Shown here piece after piece: positions 16,324 through 25,052 of a DNA stretch of 64,000 bases; positions within the stretch are counted from its first letter, which is position 1, and each line of letters begins with the position of its first letter. The DNA comes from Lachnospiraceae bacterium (GTDB lineage Bacteria; Bacillota; Clostridia; Lachnospirales; Lachnospiraceae): NCBI GenBank assembly GCA_017614155.1, contig JAGACK010000051.1, forward strand, positions 1-64,000, given 5' to 3'. The position numbers and the translations under genes are program-made. The notes below the pieces were generated by a model. The model did not search any database. It was given only the letters and a program-made list of their open reading frames with translations, and was not told the DNA's origin.

Positions 16324-17484
16324 ATGCAGCTTAGCAACAGAACAGCAGATTTTACCGATTCGGTCATCAGAAGGATGACCCGTATCGCAAACGCGGCGGG
16401 AGCAGTCAATCTTTCACAGGGCTTTCCGGATTTTGATCCTCCAAAAGAGATTACGGACAGACTGTCGGAGGTTGCAAAAAGCGGCCCTCATCAGTACGCG
16501 CTGACATGGGGCGCAAAAAACTTCAGGGATGCTTTGGCTTCAAAGTATGAGCATTTTTCGGGCATTAAAGTCGATCCCGAAAGCGAGATAGTGGTCACCT
16601 GCGGATCTACCGAGGCGATGATGGCAGCCATGATGAGCATAATAAACCCGGGTGACAAAGTCGTGATCTTTTCTCCGTTCTATGAAAACTACGGAGCGGA
16701 TACCATTCTATCCGGAGCTGAGCCGGTATATGTCCCGCTTGTCCCTCCAGCATTTTCATTCGATCCCAATCTAATAGAGGAGGCGTTCAGGAAGGGCGCA
16801 AAGGCGCTTATATTATGCAATCCCTCAAATCCGTGCGGAAAGGTTTTTACATATGATGAACTGAAGGTTATCGCCGATCTGGCAGTGAAATATGATGCGT
16901 ATGTGGTGACGGACGAAGTCTATGAACACATTGTCTATAAACCCCATAAGCATATCTATATGCAGTCGCTTCCCGGTATGAGGGAAAGGACCATAGTCTG
17001 TAATTCCCTTTCAAAGACCTACTCGATCACGGGATGGAGGCTGGGTTATGTGATCGCATCCCCGGCAGTCTGTGACCGCGTGAAAAAGGTCCATGATTTT
17101 CTGACGGTCGGCGCGGCGGCTCCGCTTATGGAGGCGGCAGTCACGGGACTGAAGTTTTCGGATGATTATTACGAAGGGCTCGCTTCGCATTACACTCACA
17201 TGAAGGAACTCTTTGTAGGCGGACTAAAAGAACTTGGGTTTACCTATACGGAACCGCAGGGCGCTTATTATGTGATGATGGATATCAGCGAGTTCGGTGT
17301 CGCTGACGATTATGAGTTCTGTGAATGGCTTGCAGAAAAAGTCAAGGTCGCCGCTGTCCCGGGAAGCAGCTTCTTCAGGGAGGATGTGAACCATCTGATC
17401 AGGTTTCATTTTGCGAAAAAAGATGAGACCCTGAAGGAAGCGCTCGATCACCTTTCTGACCTCAGAACGCTGATAAAGAAGTGA
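16324..17484 (+). CDS. PLP-dependent class I/II aminotransferase
   Basis: 386 residues, fold-type I. Motifs include NLSQGFPDFDPP, the aromatic/acidic pocket VTDEVYEHIVY, the PLP lysine K231 in SLSKTYSITGWRLGY, and the C-terminal arginine region HLIRFHFAKKDE. The N-terminal sequence is closest to the kynurenine/glutamine/methionine aminotransferase group (KAT/YbdL/MtnE-like). The start is ATG 16324, after AAAGGCGGGG and 23 nt past the racemase gene. It probably transaminates the amino acid released or used by this operon. Confidence 0.88.
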   Translation: MQLSNRTADFTDSVIRRMTRIANAAGAVNLSQGFPDFDPPKEITDRLSEVAKSGPHQYALTWGAKNFRDALASKYEHFSGIKVDPESEIVVTCGSTEAMMAAMMSIINPGDKVVIFSPFYENYGADTILSGAEPVYVPLVPPAFSFDPNLIEEAFRKGAKALILCNPSNPCGKVFTYDELKVIADLAVKYDAYVVTDEVYEHIVYKPHKHIYMQSLPGMRERTIVCNSLSKTYSITGWRLGYVIASPAVCDRVKKVHDFLTVGAAAPLMEAAVTGLKFSDDYYEGLASHYTHMKELFVGGLKELGFTYTEPQGAYYVMMDISEFGVADDYEFCEWLAEKVKVAAVPGSSFFREDVNHLIRFHFAKKDETLKEALDHLSDLRTLIKK

Positions 17485-17502
17485 GAAAAAAAGAAGATCT
17501 CA

Positions 17503-17820
17503 TCATAGGATGCGATGAGCGCTTGGAACAAGGTCGTCGGACTCGTTTTCCGGTTCAATACGTTGCCTACAAGACGGACACCTATCGTTATTTGCTCTTA
17601 TTTCTTCCATTGTTGCACTGCTACATATCGGGCACATTCCATCAGTGGGTAAACCGAGATTAGAATTAGGGTACGGCTTGAAGCATCCGCCGGCCACATC
17701 CGAAAGCTGATCGTCCGTTAACATCATCCCGCTCTCTTTTAGCAGACCGGAGAGTTCTTCGTGGGAGCCGGCTTCCTTCAGATCTCTTTTCTGTTTTTCC
17801 GTCAGTTTTTTCAATATCAT
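17503..17820 (-). CDS. Nif11/NHLP-type leader peptide with Cys-rich C-terminal part (candidate RiPP precursor)
   Basis: 105 residues, start ATG 17818-17820 behind AAGAAGG. Residues 1-45 are helical and acidic and end in LTDDQLSDVAGG, a double-Gly cleavage site typical of Nif11/nitrile-hydratase-like leader peptides. The putative core (46-105) starts with Cys and contains CPIC (63-66) and CPSC (81-84), a spacing that could bind zinc. It faces away from a TraX-like gene, a radical SAM/SPASM gene and a methyltransferase gene, the likely maturation enzymes. No peptidase-transporter is adjacent. The product is unknown; an unmodified zinc-ribbon protein is the alternative. Confidence 0.7.
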   Translation of the reverse strand: MILKKLTEKQKRDLKEAGSHEELSGLLKESGMMLTDDQLSDVAGGCFKPYPNSNLGLPTDGMCPICSSATMEEIRANNDRCPSCRQRIEPENESDDLVPSAHRIL

Positions 17821-17860
17821 CTCGGACCTTCTTTCTGCGCGTATATGACCGCTCTGATTT

Positions 17861-17889
17861 ATTATACGAACGGGATCTGAAAAAGTCTA
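17861..17889 (-). promoter_or_regulatory. Promoter of the leader-peptide gene
   Basis: On the minus strand, TAGACT (17884-17889), a 17-nt spacer and TATAAT (17861-17866) lie 41 nt before the start codon. On the other strand, TATAAT near 17911 could serve traX, followed by a small hairpin (tgtcagg/cctgaca, 17922-17943). Confidence 0.55.
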
Positions 17890-17958
17890 TTTTTTTTAGA
17901 TTGGATATGTTTATAATGTAATGTCAGGATCGGAAACCTGACAGAAAGGAAAAAACTT

Positions 17959-18717
17959 ATGACAGCATTTATAATAAAGATAATCGCTATGGTAACCATG
18001 CTGTGCGACCATACCTATTCACTGTTTGCCGAGCCGCCTCTTGGATGGTATATCGGGAGGCTTGCCTTTCCGCTTTACGCGCTGATGCTGGTTGAGTCTT
18101 ACCGGCACCTGAAGGACGACCCGAAGCGGCTGAAAAAATATGTTGTATCACTCGCCATTCTGGCAGCTGTATCTGAAGTTGGCTATGATCTTGTCTTTTC
18201 AGGAAAGATAGTCGACGTTATCGGACAAAACCAGATCCTCCAGTTCCTGACCTTTGTTCTGGCTGCGATACTTTCGAAAAAGATTTCCAAAAACATTTTT
18301 AAGGCGCTTCTCTGGATCGGAGTTATCGCGCTGAATCAATTTTGCCTCATGGGATATTATGCCCTCGGTATCATAACCATGCTCCTGCTTTGGTGGTATC
18401 TTGAGCGCTATGAAGGTGAGGGCCTTGTCAGACGCTTTCTTGATATTTCCGCAGTGATGGTGATCTTCTGGATCGGAAATGTGGCTCTGGAGCTGGTGCT
18501 TTATCCCGAATATCTGATGATTGAAGGTCATATATCCTGGCCTCTGATATTTGAGTCTCTGACAAGGTTTGCCGTGACACTGCTGCTGATCCCTGTCATT
18601 GCTTTTTACAACGGTCAGTACGGAAATCCTCCAAAGTGGTTCAGGGTCATCTACAGGTATTTTTATCCTGCGCATCTGTATATCCTTGCGCTGATCGCGT
18701 TCCTGCTGAAAAGATAG
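17959..18717 (+). CDS. TraX-family integral membrane protein
   Basis: 252 residues, mostly hydrophobic, with about seven to eight membrane segments. The N-terminal sequence MTAFIIKIIAMVTMLCDHTYSLF, with its conserved Asp-His, and the GRLAFPLYALMLVE stretch are characteristic of TraX-like proteins. F-plasmid TraX acetylates pilin; chromosomal homologues are mostly uncharacterised. It precedes the radical SAM gene by 10 nt, so it belongs to that unit. An acyltransferase role on the peptide or on a surface polymer is conceivable. Confidence 0.8.
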   Translation: MTAFIIKIIAMVTMLCDHTYSLFAEPPLGWYIGRLAFPLYALMLVESYRHLKDDPKRLKKYVVSLAILAAVSEVGYDLVFSGKIVDVIGQNQILQFLTFVLAAILSKKISKNIFKALLWIGVIALNQFCLMGYYALGIITMLLLWWYLERYEGEGLVRRFLDISAVMVIFWIGNVALELVLYPEYLMIEGHISWPLIFESLTRFAVTLLLIPVIAFYNGQYGNPPKWFRVIYRYFYPAHLYILALIAFLLKR

Positions 18718-18727
18718 GAGAACTTAA

Positions 18728-20074
18728 ATGTTATCCGACAATAAGGACATAAAAGAAAAAAGGACAGCAGGGGAGGCCGGATGGCGCCTGTCACGATACA
18801 ATCTGATGGCGCCCCTTCCGGGAACTGACCGGATCGGGATCGCAAATCTTTTCCGCGCAACATTCAGCGATTACGATCCCGGAGAAGTCTATCTGCTTAC
18901 AGAGGCAGAGTCTCTTCCTGAGGATCATCCGATCCTCGGACGTTTTCGTGAACGCGGACTGATCGTGGATTTTGATGAGCAGCAGGCCATGAGGGATATG
19001 GGAAAATCCTTCAGGGACACTGCGGATACCGTGACGCTTACCATCTGCACGACCATGCGCTGCAATTTTGACTGTCCCTACTGCTTTGAACTGCACAGCG
19101 GTGTTGATATGTCCGATGCGGTGCAGGATGATGTTGCCGCCCTTGCAGAACGGATGATCAAAACCTTTCATCCAAAGAAACTGCATGTAATCTGGTTTGG
19201 CGGAGAGCCGCTCCTGGCGCCTGATGTTATATGGTCGCTTACAAAAAAACTTCAGTCTCTGACTGACAGCTGCAAGGTCGCCTATACTGCGGGAATAATA
19301 ACAAACGGCTATCTGCTGACACAGGAGATAGCAGACCGTCTGGCTCAAAACGGTATCCGTTACGGCATCATCGCGCTGGACGGAGTGGGAGACGCGCATG
19401 ACAGGTCGCGGCATTTAAGGGGCGGAGGAGGAACCTTTGAACGGATCACCGATAATATAAGGTCGATCAGGATTCCCTTTCCCGTTTCCATCCGCCATGT
19501 GATCACCGGGACAAATCTGGATCAGATTGGGTCACTGCAGGAATTCACCCAAAAACTGTCCGCGGAAAGCGGGAACCGTCTTTGTTATGCTCCTGATGCA
19601 TGCGGCTGGAATAATGCAACGGATGCAAGGGGGGCTGATGTGAGGCTGCTTGAGGGCGATACCGCGGCTGAGATAGGTCTTTTGAGGGACAAATACCGTT
19701 TTACCGCAGCGAGGGGAGGATACTGCGGCGGATGTTCCATAGGAAGCGTAGACATTGACTCTAAAGGAAGGCTTTACAAATGCTGGCCTGAAATGGACAA
19801 TCTGAAGGGCAGAAGCTTTGGAAACGCAAAGGACTGGGATCCGGCCGATCCGGTCCGGACAGCTGACGATCCGTTGCAGCTTACGGGATATCTCGATACG
19901 GCCGTGGGAGATAACGATCCTGAATGCATGGAATGTATATGGCTTCCGCTCTGCGCGGGAGGGTGTCCGTACTACAGGGTAAATATCGGGAAAAGCTGCC
20001 TGCCATACAGGGATATGCCGGAAAAATTCATACAGACGCTTTATGAACGGATGACAGAGGAAAACCGGGCATGA
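18728..20074 (+). CDS. Radical SAM peptide maturase with SPASM domain
   Basis: 448 residues. The radical SAM cluster motif is C112-x3-C116-x2-C119 (CNFDCPYC), followed by the glycine-rich WFGGEPLL and a TIM-barrel core. The C-terminal SPASM region carries further clustered cysteines (CGGCSIGS, CMECIWLPLCAGGCPYYR and a final CLPY) for auxiliary Fe-S clusters. Residues 1-100 may be a RiPP recognition-like extension. Such enzymes (anaerobic sulfatase and peptide maturases) modify peptide side chains. Its stop overlaps the methyltransferase start by 4 nt, and the candidate precursor lies 0.9 kb away in the opposite direction. Confidence 0.88.
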   Translation: MLSDNKDIKEKRTAGEAGWRLSRYNLMAPLPGTDRIGIANLFRATFSDYDPGEVYLLTEAESLPEDHPILGRFRERGLIVDFDEQQAMRDMGKSFRDTADTVTLTICTTMRCNFDCPYCFELHSGVDMSDAVQDDVAALAERMIKTFHPKKLHVIWFGGEPLLAPDVIWSLTKKLQSLTDSCKVAYTAGIITNGYLLTQEIADRLAQNGIRYGIIALDGVGDAHDRSRHLRGGGGTFERITDNIRSIRIPFPVSIRHVITGTNLDQIGSLQEFTQKLSAESGNRLCYAPDACGWNNATDARGADVRLLEGDTAAEIGLLRDKYRFTAARGGYCGGCSIGSVDIDSKGRLYKCWPEMDNLKGRSFGNAKDWDPADPVRTADDPLQLTGYLDTAVGDNDPECMECIWLPLCAGGCPYYRVNIGKSCLPYRDMPEKFIQTLYERMTEENRA

Positions 20075-20985
20075 GCAGCTCTTTGTCATGGACATCAAAA
20101 ATGACCCTGTCACATCTTGCAGCTGCAGGGGATCCGGATGCATCGAACCTGTTTCGGGCAATGGGACTTGATGCAGATGAGATCATCGATTCTCCGGCAA
20201 CGATCCTTTCAAAGGAGTACAGGCTGACGAGGACTGCGCTTTTGAATATGCGGTATAATGCTTTGAATGCCACGCTGCAGGATGGCCCAACCGTCGTAGA
20301 TATACCGTGTGGCCTGTCGCCTCGCGGGATGCTGTGCCTGCGAAACGGACGATCATATCTGGGGATCGATCTGCCGCCTGTGATCTGCAGTCTTAAAGAA
20401 AAGCTGCCTTTGCCGGATGACGGGGAGAAGCCCTCACTTTTAAGATATGAAGCTGCCGATGCATTGGATCCCGAGGCGTTGCTTTCGGCTGTCGAAGGAT
20501 GTGACGGAGAACTGCACATTCTGACGGAAGGGTTTCTCATGTATCTGTCCGGGGAAGAAACCGGGCGATTCATGGAGGGGATCGCAAGGCTCCTTTCCAT
20601 ACACGGAGGATGCTTTATCACGGCAGATCCGGAAATGTCGATCCAGAATTTCCTGACCCTGGCAGCGATCTGCGGTGATGATCTGCCTGAAGTGATAAAA
20701 AGGGGATTTTTGCGAAAACCGGTTTCATCAGGAGAAACACTTCCTGAGCCCCCGAGTGAAAAAAGCCCGCTGATGCTTGATGTATTCGGCGATACCGGAC
20801 AGCAGCTTGAAAGCGCAGAAGAGTATCTTTTGCAATTCGGGATGAAGCTTTCGCGTATCACGGTTTCCGATCATCTCAAAAAACCCGTCCTTCCCGGAAT
20901 GCTCACTCCAAAACAGTCAGAAGATCTCTTTCAGGCTATGCAGAAGGTGTGCTTTTGGAAGATAACACTGACAAGCGGGAAATGA
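20071..20985 (+). CDS. LCMT-like (PPM1-type) SAM-dependent methyltransferase
   Basis: 304 residues. SAM-binding motif I is VVDIPCGLSPRG, then YLGIDLPPVI, and the motif HILTEGFLMYLSGEE resembles the TEGLLMYL stretch of leucine carboxyl methyltransferase/O-methyltransferase relatives. Translationally coupled to the radical SAM gene (4-nt overlap), so it probably acts on the same substrate, for example methylating a carboxylate. A weak hairpin (20991-21013) follows the gene. Confidence 0.78.
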   Translation: MSSSLSWTSKMTLSHLAAAGDPDASNLFRAMGLDADEIIDSPATILSKEYRLTRTALLNMRYNALNATLQDGPTVVDIPCGLSPRGMLCLRNGRSYLGIDLPPVICSLKEKLPLPDDGEKPSLLRYEAADALDPEALLSAVEGCDGELHILTEGFLMYLSGEETGRFMEGIARLLSIHGGCFITADPEMSIQNFLTLAAICGDDLPEVIKRGFLRKPVSSGETLPEPPSEKSPLMLDVFGDTGQQLESAEEYLLQFGMKLSRITVSDHLKKPVLPGMLTPKQSEDLFQAMQKVCFWKITLTSGK

Positions 20986-21027
20986 AGCGCGCATTGCCAA
21001 ATCCCGGCAATGCCTGTGCGGACAGGA

Positions 21028-21056
21028 TTGACATGCCCTCTTAACTGTTATAAACT
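21028..21056 (+). promoter_or_regulatory. purF promoter
   Basis: TTGACA at 21028-21033. The -10 is either TAAACT (21051-21056, 17-nt spacer) or TATAAA (21049-21054, 15-nt spacer). The distance to the following hairpin is about 15 nt, as in glnN and asnB. Confidence 0.65.
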
Positions 21057-21070
21057 CATTGTCGAAAGCA

Positions 21071-21102
21071 AAGACGCTTCGGATGACCGGGGCGTCTTTT
21101 TC
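21071..21102 (+). promoter_or_regulatory. Promoter-proximal terminator hairpin in the purF leader
   Basis: Arms 21071-21082 and 21087-21098 pair along 12 bp, with an ATGA loop, then TTTTTCG. The stem base aagacgc/gcgtctt is a compensated variant of aaggcgc/gcgcctt: an A-T pair replaces a G-C pair. It is preceded by the same AAAGC context as the asnB leader. Confidence 0.75.
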
Positions 21103-21125
21103 GTTTTCTTTAACGGGAGGAAAAA

Positions 21126-22511
21126 ATGGGCTGTACTTATTATGATGATAAGCCTCATGAAGAATGCGGCGTGTTCGGCGTATACAGCTGCGAAGACATA
21201 AAAGCCGCGCAGTATATATACTACGGTCTCACTGCTCTGCAGCACAGAGGCCAGGAGTCGGCAGGCATAGTGGTATGCGACATGCGCGGTCCTATAGGAA
21301 ATATCTGCGCGCACAAGGATATGGGACTGGTCAATGAGGTCTTTCATAAAGAAGATCTTGAAAGGCTCAAGGGCAACATCGGGATCGGCCATGTCAGATA
21401 TTCCACGACAGGAGGGAGCATAAAAGAGAATGCCCAGCCTGTTTTTATCAACTATGCAAAAGGCACGATCGCCCTTGCTCACAACGGCAATATAATAAAC
21501 ACGGACGAGATAAGACAGGAGCTTGTCGCAGAGGGCGCAAGCTTTGAAGGGACTTCCGATTCCGAAGTCATCGCCTACAAGATAGCCGCAGAAAGGATGC
21601 ATTCTTCCTCGATTGAAGAGGCTGTGGAAAAGGTCGTAAAGCGTCTGAAGGGAGGCTTTGCGATCCTGATCCTGAGCCCCCAGAAGCTCATCTGTGTCAG
21701 GGACCCGTGGGGACTGAAGCCGCTATGTCTCGGAAAATCAGGCAGCATGTATGTCTGTGCCTCTGAAAGCAGCGCCCTCAATGCCATTGGCGCTTCTTAT
21801 GTCAGGGATGTGCTGCCGGGAGAGATGGTAACGATCACAGGAAACGGCGAGGTCACAAAGACGATCCTTCGGACTGAAACGAGAGCGCACTGTATTTTCG
21901 AGTATATCTATTTTGCAAGGCTTGATTCAAAGATAGACGGGATAAGCGTCTATAATGCAAGGATCAATGGCGGAAGGTCGCTGGCCGTACGATTTCCGGC
22001 AGAGGCCGATGTGGTGACCGGAGTGCCGGATTCGGGGCTGACGGCAGCCATAGGTTTTTCAAAGGAATCGGGCATACCCTTCCTTCCCGCCTTTGCAAAA
22101 AACAGCTATGTAGGCCGTACCTTCATCAAGCCCACGCAGGAGGAAAGGACGAGCGCAGTCGCGATCAAGCTGCGCGTGATAGAGGATGTCGTCAGGGGGA
22201 AAAGGGTTGTTCTCATCGATGACTCCATTGTCAGGGGGACCACTCTTGCAAATATAATAAAAGAGATGCGCAGGTTCGGCGCTCTTTCGATACATGTGCG
22301 GATCTCATCCCCGCCCTTCATGTACCCATGCTTTTATGGCACGGATGTCCCCGACAATTCACAGCTGATCGCAAGCGGACACACAAAAGAGGATATCAGG
22401 CGTGAGATAGGAGCCGATTCTCTGGAGTATCTGACCATAGAGGACCTGGCCGGGATGACAGGAGACCTTCCCGTCTGCAGGGCCTGCTTCGACGGCAGAT
22501 ATCCCGTGTGA
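21126..22511 (+). CDS. purF: Amidophosphoribosyltransferase
   Basis: First committed step of purine synthesis: PRPP plus glutamine to phosphoribosylamine. 461 residues. The N-terminal nucleophile amidotransferase starts at C14 (EECGVFGVYS) after a short propeptide, as in Bacillus-type PurF, followed by LQHRGQESAGI, GHVRYSTTG and AHNGNI. The phosphoribosyltransferase part has the PRPP loop VVLIDDSIVRGTT. The ATG follows GGGAGG. No other purine genes are adjacent; the context is glutamine-using enzymes. Confidence 0.96.
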   Translation: MGCTYYDDKPHEECGVFGVYSCEDIKAAQYIYYGLTALQHRGQESAGIVVCDMRGPIGNICAHKDMGLVNEVFHKEDLERLKGNIGIGHVRYSTTGGSIKENAQPVFINYAKGTIALAHNGNIINTDEIRQELVAEGASFEGTSDSEVIAYKIAAERMHSSSIEEAVEKVVKRLKGGFAILILSPQKLICVRDPWGLKPLCLGKSGSMYVCASESSALNAIGASYVRDVLPGEMVTITGNGEVTKTILRTETRAHCIFEYIYFARLDSKIDGISVYNARINGGRSLAVRFPAEADVVTGVPDSGLTAAIGFSKESGIPFLPAFAKNSYVGRTFIKPTQEERTSAVAIKLRVIEDVVRGKRVVLIDDSIVRGTTLANIIKEMRRFGALSIHVRISSPPFMYPCFYGTDVPDNSQLIASGHTKEDIRREIGADSLEYLTIEDLAGMTGDLPVCRACFDGRYPV

Positions 22512-22528
22512 CTCATCCCGATTTGCTA

Positions 22529-22557
22529 TTGACATATTGTAAATTGTGTGGCAAAAT
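22529..22557 (+). promoter_or_regulatory. Promoter of the trp operon
   Basis: TTGACA at 22529-22534, a 17-nt spacer, and CAAAAT at 22552-22557, immediately before the T-box leader. Confidence 0.7.
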
Positions 22558-22563
22558 ACGGAA

Positions 22564-22896
22564 TCAAACAGAGAAAACAAACCTGTGACGCGGAAGAAAA
22601 AGCATCTTTTCGCTTGGGAAGAGCCGGAAGACGGAGATTCCTGCAGAGAGTCCGGGATGGTGGGAGCCGGATAGTATGAGGGATGCGTGGATATGATCGA
22701 TATCCTTATATGGGCCGCTGAGGGCATGGGGAACGGGGAAAACCCCAGTATCCGTGACGTGAGGGCATACGTCAGTTGCCGGGGATATGATCGTATCCTG
22801 CAAAGCGCGCGATTTTTCGTGAACCAGGGTGGCACCGCGGATAATAAAAACTATTCGTCCCTGACAGAACAGCATGTTTCTGTCAGGGATTTTTTT
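22564..22896 (+). ncRNA. T-box riboswitch, probably tryptophan-specific
   Basis: The T-box sequence AGGGTGGCACCGCGG (22826-22840) is followed by a terminator with perfect 10-bp arms (22858-22867 and 22880-22889) and a T run (22890-22896). Upstream, a Stem I with the AGAGAG element (22645-22650) and a GGTGGGAGCCGG stretch is visible. The likely specifier is TGG at 22688-22690 followed by A, fitting Trp. Uncharged tRNA-Trp would favour the antiterminator and allow trp operon expression. Confidence 0.92.
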
Positions 22897-22965
22897 ATCA
22901 TCGCAGGGCCGCCGAAAGGAAGAGGGATCACCACACGGCGGGAGAAAACAAAAAGGAGGTTTATC

Positions 22966-24432
22966 ATGAAGATATTACCTGAATTAAGCGAGGTCAGGCG
23001 GATCGCAAAAGAGGGTGACTACAGGGTCTTTCCGGTAAGCTGTGAGCTCATGTCGGATTTTACCACGCCCATCGAGACAGTCCGTGTCCTCAGGAATGTA
23101 TCAAAGCACTGCTTTCTGCTTGAGTCTGCAAAGGCTGAAGAGAAGTGGGGACGCTATACATTTCTCGGATATGATCCGAAGCTTTCCATCACATGCTCAG
23201 ACGGCGATATCCGGATCGGAAATGTCAGGATGGAGACGGATGATCCTTCGGAATGCATCAGAAATGTACTGAAGGATTTCAAGAGCCCGAAGCTTGACTA
23301 CCTGCCTCCTTTCACGGGCGGACTTGTCGGCTATTTCTCCTATGATTATCTGAAATACAGCGAACCGAAGGTCAGATGCGATGTTGAGGATACAGAGGGC
23401 TTCATGGATGTGGACCTGATGCTGTTTGACAGAGTGATCGCGTTTGACAACATGCGCCAGAAGATAGCGCTGATCATAAACATGTCCCTCGACGATATCG
23501 ACAGCGCGTATAATAAGGCCGTGCTTGAGCTGAAGGCGATGGCGGAACTTCTCGTAAAGGGTGAAAAAAGAAAAGAGCCTGAAGGAAGGATCACGGGAGA
23601 AGTAAAAGCCCTGTTTGGAAAAGACGAATTCTGCGAAATGGTCGAAAAGGGAAAGAAGTATATCTATGAAGGAGATATCTTTCAGATAGTCCTTTCAAAC
23701 AGGCTCGAGGTGCCTTTCGAAGGAAGCCTGCTGAACACCTACAGGAATCTGAGGACAATAAATCCTTCCCCGTACATGTTTTATTTTGCGGGAACGGATG
23801 TGGAGGTTGCAGGCGCATCTCCCGAGACTCTGGTGAAGCTGGAGGATGGCGTGCTTCATACCTTCCCGCTTGCAGGCACCAGAAAGAGGGGAAAGGATGA
23901 AGAGGAAGACAGGGTGCTGGAAGCAGAGCTTTTAGCTGACGAAAAAGAACTGGCAGAGCACAACATGCTCGTGGATCTGGGAAGGAACGATCTGGGCAGG
24001 GTCAGCCGTTTCGGGACAGTTGAGGTTGAAAGCCTCAGACAGATCCAGAGATTTTCACATGTCTGTCATATAGGCTCCACGGTAAGGGGCGAGATCAGTG
24101 AAGGAAAAGATGCGCTTGATGCCATCGCTTCCGTGCTTCCCGCAGGCACTTTGTCGGGGGCTCCAAAGATCAGAGCCTGCCAGCTGATAGGAGAGCTTGA
24201 AAACAACAAGCGCGGCATATATGGCGGAGCAGTGGGATATATAGATTTTACGGGCAATATGGATACCTGTATCGGGATCAGGCTTGTGTACAAAAAGAAC
24301 GGCAAGGCGTTTGTCAGGAGCGGCGCGGGGATAGTCGCGGATTCGGTCCCGGAGCTGGAATACGAAGAGAGCATGAACAAGGCAAGGGCTTCTCTTGAAG
24401 CGCTGCTTGGAAGCGGGGAGGTGAGACCATGA
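22966..24432 (+). CDS. trpE: Anthranilate synthase component I
   Basis: Makes anthranilate from chorismate with ammonia delivered by TrpG. 488 residues. The Trp feedback site LLESA lies near residue 46; the catalytic chorismate-binding region includes SPYMFYF, HTFPLAGTRKRG, DEKELAEHNMLVDLGRNDLGR and the C-terminal RSGAGIVADSVPE. The ATG at 22966 follows AAAGGAGG; in-frame upstream codons lie inside the T-box and are not used. It overlaps trpG by 4 nt. Confidence 0.96.
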   Translation: MKILPELSEVRRIAKEGDYRVFPVSCELMSDFTTPIETVRVLRNVSKHCFLLESAKAEEKWGRYTFLGYDPKLSITCSDGDIRIGNVRMETDDPSECIRNVLKDFKSPKLDYLPPFTGGLVGYFSYDYLKYSEPKVRCDVEDTEGFMDVDLMLFDRVIAFDNMRQKIALIINMSLDDIDSAYNKAVLELKAMAELLVKGEKRKEPEGRITGEVKALFGKDEFCEMVEKGKKYIYEGDIFQIVLSNRLEVPFEGSLLNTYRNLRTINPSPYMFYFAGTDVEVAGASPETLVKLEDGVLHTFPLAGTRKRGKDEEEDRVLEAELLADEKELAEHNMLVDLGRNDLGRVSRFGTVEVESLRQIQRFSHVCHIGSTVRGEISEGKDALDAIASVLPAGTLSGAPKIRACQLIGELENNKRGIYGGAVGYIDFTGNMDTCIGIRLVYKKNGKAFVRSGAGIVADSVPELEYEESMNKARASLEALLGSGEVRP

Positions 24433-24992
24433 TACTTCTGATAGATAATTATGACAGTTTTTCTTATAACCTGTATCAGTATATCGGAGAGATCGATCCC
24501 GATATCAAAGTCATCAGAAATGATGAGATGAGCGTGGATGAGATCAGGGAGCTCAAGCCTGATCGGATCATCATATCACCCGGTCCGGGCAGACCCGAAA
24601 ATGCGGGAGTGATCATAGATGTGATAAAGGAGCTGGGAAAGGAAATACCCATACTGGGGGTATGTCTCGGACATCAGGCGATCTGCATGGCTTACGGCGG
24701 AGTGGTGACCTATGCGGAAAAGCTCATGCACGGCAAGCAGTCCAAAGTCAAGCTTGATAAAAGATGCCCCATCTTCATGGGGTGCAACGAAGAAACGGAT
24801 GTTGCCAGATATCATTCGCTGGCCGTCGATCCGAAAACATTGCCCGATGTGCTGAAGGCTACGGCTGTCACTGACACCGGAGAAATCATGGCAGTCATGC
24901 ATGCTGAATATCCGGTCTACGGGGTCCAGTTCCATCCCGAATCGATACTCACCCCTGAGGGCAAGAAAATGTTACGAAGCTTTATCATCTGA
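24429..24992 (+). CDS. trpG: Anthranilate synthase component II (glutamine amidotransferase)
   Basis: 187 residues, class I glutamine amidotransferase. Catalytic Cys in GVCLGHQAI, and His-Glu in VQFHPESILT. It starts within the trpE stop (ATGA) for coupled synthesis of the two subunits. The gene is not fused to trpD, unlike in some enterobacteria. Repeat B lies between it and trpD. Confidence 0.96.
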   Translation: MILLIDNYDSFSYNLYQYIGEIDPDIKVIRNDEMSVDEIRELKPDRIIISPGPGRPENAGVIIDVIKELGKEIPILGVCLGHQAICMAYGGVVTYAEKLMHGKQSKVKLDKRCPIFMGCNEETDVARYHSLAVDPKTLPDVLKATAVTDTGEIMAVMHAEYPVYGVQFHPESILTPEGKKMLRSFII

Positions 24993-25052
24993 CATCTGTT
25001 TTTGGCTTGCATCTGAATACATGTTATATCATCTGACAGATAGATTTGTTGC

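Noticed and set aside
22687..22965. N-terminal extension of TrpE
   Set aside because: This stretch is the T-box RNA; the family start with AAAGGAGG is at 22966.
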